DNA from: Sphingobacterium psychroaquaticum
GTDB lineage: Bacteria > Bacteroidota > Bacteroidia > Sphingobacteriales > Sphingobacteriaceae
Length of the DNA stretch: 64,000 nt
Direction of reading: 5' to 3'
Assembly (NCBI RefSeq): GCF_900177625.1
Contig: NZ_FXAU01000005.1
Coordinates: 1-64,000, forward strand
The notes under the pieces were generated by a model. The model searched no databases. It worked only from the letters and a program-made list of their open reading frames with translations, and had not been told where the DNA came from. Below, piece by piece: positions 61,224 through 64,000 of the stretch (within the stretch, counting starts at the first letter, position 1; each line of letters begins with the position of its first letter). A program made the position numbers and the translations under genes.

Positions 61224-61967
61224 ATGCAAAAAACAGGTATTGGTAAATACATTCTTGTATTACTAATGTTTGTGTTCACTGTCAAGATGACAATTGCACA
61301 AAAATTTTCACCCAGCAGCTACATCGCTGAATACAAAGAGATGGCGCAGCAACTTATGACAGAAACAGGTGTTCCCGCATCTGTAATTTTAGCAGTAGCT
61401 ATTCACGAAAGTGCTTACGGAAACAGTCGCATAGCAAAACACCTCAACAATCATTTTGGCGTTAAAGGAAGAAACAGTAGTAGAGCTATTCGTTCTGCAT
61501 ACAAAGGTTATTCTTCGGTTAGGGACTCCTATTTAGACTTTATTGATTTGTTGCAGCGCAGAAAGTCTACGAGTAGTCTTTTTGACGACCATTCGCAGGA
61601 AGATTATAAAAGTTGGGTACGCGGTATTGCACGCTCAGGGTATTCTACGACACGGGATTGGTCTTCTAAGGTATTGGCGACGATCAATCGTTATGATTTA
61701 GATGAGTATGATCGCGTTGAAACATTGGGAGAGACATCTGCCTTAGCCCAAACAAATGGTGCACCCAAAGAGGATATTCTCTTGGCGGAGATGAATAAGA
61801 ACGCCACAGCCAATACATTTGATGTTTTGAATGTACTTGTGGTAAAGAAAGGGGATGATACTTTGACGGCATTGGTGAAGAAGTATAACTCGTCGACCGA
61901 GGTATTGAAAAAAAGAAGTAAATTAGCTTCTACAAAGTTATCGGTAGGCCAAAAACTATTGCTATAA
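61224..61967 (+). CDS. Secreted glucosaminidase-domain protein with C-terminal LysM
   Basis: This 247-residue protein has a signal peptide (about 1-25, TIAQ), a GH73-type glucosaminidase domain (residues 30-165; VAIHESAYGNSRIAK holds the probable catalytic Glu, then NNHFGVKG) and a LysM-like tail (about 200-245). It should cut peptidoglycan in the periplasm. It is followed 7 bases later by a second protein of the same plan. Confidence 0.9.
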   Translation: MQKTGIGKYILVLLMFVFTVKMTIAQKFSPSSYIAEYKEMAQQLMTETGVPASVILAVAIHESAYGNSRIAKHLNNHFGVKGRNSSRAIRSAYKGYSSVRDSYLDFIDLLQRRKSTSSLFDDHSQEDYKSWVRGIARSGYSTTRDWSSKVLATINRYDLDEYDRVETLGETSALAQTNGAPKEDILLAEMNKNATANTFDVLNVLVVKKGDDTLTALVKKYNSSTEVLKKRSKLASTKLSVGQKLLL

Positions 61968-61974
61968 GTAAAAA

Positions 61975-62826
61975 ATGAAAAAAATATTCCTGTTGTTCCT
62001 GACGGTTTCAGTCTTTTTGGGCGCCTGTTCGTCGTCTAAAAAAGTTGTTTTAAAATCACCATCAGGCGGCAAAGGTGCTATAACAGGAAAGACGGGTTCT
62101 ACGTCGTCAAAAGGACAAAGCGGGGGAACAACCCAGTCCGGTAAGTCGTATGTGGAGCGTTATAAAACGATCGCGATCGAAGAGATGAATACCTATGGTA
62201 TTCCAGCGAGTATTAAGCTTGCTCAAGCTATCTTAGAATCTGGGAGCGGAAATAGTTACCTCGCCCAGAATGCCAACAATCATTTTGGAATTAAATGTGG
62301 AGGGGTGTGGAACGGTAAATCTGTAACACGTCCTGACGATAATATAAACGACTGTTTTCGCGTGTATGATAATGCGGAGCAGTCGTTTAAAGATCATAGC
62401 CAATTCTTGCTCAGGAAGCGCTATGAGCGACTTTTTCTGTTGAATAAGAACGACTATAAAGGATGGGCTCGCGGATTAAAGGAAGCCGGCTATGCAACAA
62501 ATCCAAGGTATCCTGAACTGCTCATCGATTTAATAGAGCGCTATGAGCTCTATCAGTATGACCGCGGAGAGAAGTCGTATGTCACGAAAGAGAAACGAGA
62601 AGAAAAGGTGGAATTACTTATTGCGCAAAAGGCTGTCGATGAACCGAAGGTAAATACGGAAGAAATCAAAAGTGCAGTGGCGATGGTTATCCATGAGGTA
62701 AAGAGCAGCGATACCTTATATGCGCTCAGTAAGAGATATAATGTTTCGGTCGATCAGATTAAAGCCTTAAACGGATTGTCTTCAGATAGCATTTCTGTGG
62801 GTCAGCTACTTGTTATCTCCAAGTAG
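61975..62826 (+). CDS. Glucosaminidase-domain lipoprotein with C-terminal LysM
   Basis: The 283-residue protein has a lipobox (LGACSSS, Cys near residue 18) and a Ser/Gly/Lys linker. The same GH73-type domain follows (residues 55-200; AQAILESGSGNSYLAQ with the likely Glu, NNHFGIKC), then a better LysM domain (DTLYALSKRYNVSVDQIKALNG). It is a tandem paralogue of the preceding gene, but anchored to a membrane by lipid. Both probably remodel cell wall. Confidence 0.92.
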   Translation: MKKIFLLFLTVSVFLGACSSSKKVVLKSPSGGKGAITGKTGSTSSKGQSGGTTQSGKSYVERYKTIAIEEMNTYGIPASIKLAQAILESGSGNSYLAQNANNHFGIKCGGVWNGKSVTRPDDNINDCFRVYDNAEQSFKDHSQFLLRKRYERLFLLNKNDYKGWARGLKEAGYATNPRYPELLIDLIERYELYQYDRGEKSYVTKEKREEKVELLIAQKAVDEPKVNTEEIKSAVAMVIHEVKSSDTLYALSKRYNVSVDQIKALNGLSSDSISVGQLLVISK

Positions 62827-62888
62827 TCAATTGTATAAAATTTGTTAAAAACACAAAAGTTATTATTCTTTCGTTTAGTTTTACAATT

Positions 62889-63650
62889 GTGAAAATTATA
62901 CGGAATATCATACTGTGTCTTTTCTTGTATAGCTGTCCTGTTTTAGTTTTTGGGCAAGCTTTCACTGTGCAGGGAATTGTGTTTGACAAAGACAGTAATC
63001 AACGCGTGGGTAAGGTCTTTGTGAAAAATGAATCCACACGAGAGAACATCTTTAATAATGCACGAGGTGAATTTGAAATTAGCGTTAGTGTCGGTGATAA
63101 GATTGTTGCAGAAAAGGAAGGATTTTATGGTGACACGATCCTGTACACCGGGCAAAAGATCTTGCTTATTTATGTAGCGCGAAAAAGCATCTATATACCC
63201 GAAGTGCGTGTTGTGGCTCGGCGTTCTCCTGAGGAGATCTTAAAGCAGAGAAGAGAAGATTTTAGTAAGGCATACAAGCTTTCGGATCCGGGGAGTGTTT
63301 TTAGTGTTGGGCCCACCGGGGCGGGCGTGAGTATCAATGCTATTTATAGTTTATTTAGTAAAGAGGTAAAGCAGGCGAAACGGTTGACAAAGGTTATTCA
63401 ACAAGAGTACGAACAGAATGTGATCGACTCTAAATTTACCCCCGATCTGGTTTCCAATTTAACGGGACTTTCGGGAGAGCAGCTGAATAATTTCATGATT
63501 AATTATCGTCCGACCTATTATTTTGTCCTAGCTGCCGGCCCGTATGATCTGACGTCTTATATCCAGAGCAAGTATGAAATGTTTAAATTAAATCCTAACT
63601 TGCGGCTTTTACCGAAATTACCCGATTTAGATTTAGAAGTTAATAATTAA
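62889..63650 (+). CDS. Secreted protein with carboxypeptidase-regulatory-like N-terminal domain
   Basis: The 253-residue protein starts at GTG 62889 with a signal peptide (about 1-22, VFGQ). Residues 25-100 look like a CarboxypepD_reg-type beta-sandwich (VQGIVFDKDSNQRVGKVFV, VGDKIVAEKEGFY). The helical remainder ends in LDLEVNN. Function is unknown; such proteins in Bacteroidota sit in the envelope. It lies 6 bases upstream of the DUF3078 gene, probably as one transcript. Confidence 0.82.
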   Translation: MKIIRNIILCLFLYSCPVLVFGQAFTVQGIVFDKDSNQRVGKVFVKNESTRENIFNNARGEFEISVSVGDKIVAEKEGFYGDTILYTGQKILLIYVARKSIYIPEVRVVARRSPEEILKQRREDFSKAYKLSDPGSVFSVGPTGAGVSINAIYSLFSKEVKQAKRLTKVIQQEYEQNVIDSKFTPDLVSNLTGLSGEQLNNFMINYRPTYYFVLAAGPYDLTSYIQSKYEMFKLNPNLRLLPKLPDLDLEVNN

Positions 63651-63656
63651 GTAGAC

Positions 63657-64000
63657 ATGTTTAACAAAGTAAAGTTACTTCTTGTCCTGTTTGCCGCTAG
63701 TGGCTCAAGCATCGTTTCAGCACAGGTTGATTTAAAAGATCTCCGTGCAAAGCCCGACACCAGCATTGTAAACAGCAAAGATTCGCCAATGTCCAAGTTG
63801 AATAAATTGCACGTTCCTATTCCGAAATTAGACATGACAGTTGACTATTGGAAACACTGGACAAAATTTGGACTGAATGCGAACCAGGCTTCTTTTAGTG
63901 ATAACTGGAGTGCAGGGGGAGTAAACTCGGTAGCATTGGGCGGACTGGCTTGGCATAAATCGGAATACAATAAGAATAATTTTCAGTTTGTGACGGAACT
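63657..64000 (+). CDS. DUF3078 family protein, 3' end beyond the window
   Basis: An ATG at 63657 opens a frame that is still open at the right edge (114 codons seen). It has a signal peptide (SSIVSAQ near residue 23) and a mature part with DYWKHWTKFGLNANQASFSDNW and AGGVNSVALGGLAWHKSEYN, here given in part, which is the N-terminal pattern of Bacteroidota DUF3078 outer-membrane proteins. Function unknown. It follows the previous secreted protein by 6 bases. Confidence 0.85.
   Translation, partial: MFNKVKLLLVLFAASGSSIVSAQVDLKDLRAKPDTSIVNSKDSPMSKLNKLHVPIPKLDMTVDYWKHWTKFGLNANQASFSDNWSAGGVNSVALGGLAWHKSEYNKNNFQFVTE

Overview
The window is a stretch of housekeeping chromosome from a member of the Bacteroidota, most likely family Sphingobacteriaceae or a close relative. 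The evidence is Bacteroidota-type promoters (TTG, about 19-21 bases, TAnnTTTG), the near absence of Shine-Dalgarno sequences, GldH, futalosine-route menaquinone synthesis, a DUF3078 protein, a RicT-like gene beside holB, and a 29-residue basic protein resembling the Bacteroidota ribosomal protein bL38. No prophage, insertion sequence, CRISPR array, tRNA or rRNA gene was found inside the window.

Layout. 1-1266 has no gene: two tandem leftward promoters of rRNA-operon style, then degenerate low-complexity repeats around REP-like palindromes. 1267-3396 is a BlaI/M56 sensor pair behind a promoter with two matching operators. 3514-9403 holds a TRIC-type channel, def, an unrecognised GNAT-like protein, a Gfo/Idh/MocA oxidoreductase, miaA and rng. 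9553-10815 is HU, a TPR protein and the bL38-like micro-gene. 11043-16776 carries a BioF-like enzyme, nadD, gmk, yicC, a CAP protein, dedA and dnaN. 16897-20952 is holB, ricT-like, gldH and lpxK. 21061-22170 has two small LTxxQ/Spy-like periplasmic proteins, followed by REP elements. 22590-26313 is dnaA and dxs, and scpA follows.

27217-34462 is a leucine-catabolism and acetoacetate cluster: acyl-CoA dehydrogenase, carboxylase beta subunit, methylglutaconyl-CoA hydratase-like enzyme, HMG-CoA lyase and acetoacetyl-CoA synthetase. The biotin-carrying alpha subunit is absent. thiL and nadA follow.

36675-37106, between divergent nadA and nadB, is the best candidate for the chromosomal replication origin. 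It is AT-rich, has a cluster of DnaA boxes including a perfect TTATCCACA, and by eye the strand composition changes there. A pair of parS-like sites lies 6 kb further on, between mnmG and an ABC-F gene. dnaA and dnaN are therefore 13-20 kb away from the origin.

The right half carries nadB, a gamma carbonic anhydrase, an Ig-like lipoprotein, mnmG, a Uup-like ABC-F protein, apaG, an RsmI-like methyltransferase, nif3 with its zinc-ribbon partner, a tricorn-type protease, a CPBP protease, cdsA, anmK, gcvH, pdhB, mqnB, a PTPS/QueD-family enzyme with folE, an O-methyltransferase, two tandem glucosaminidase-LysM proteins, and a DUF3078 gene cut by the right edge.

A recurring feature is a -7 promoter element 3-8 bases before the start codon, implying leaderless or nearly leaderless mRNAs. 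It fixes several start codons downstream of longer open frames. I found no obviously new multi-gene system. The most rewarding items are the origin, the parS pair, the BlaI operators with the repeat-bearing M56 sensor, the bL38-like micro-gene, the REP families and the leaderless promoters.
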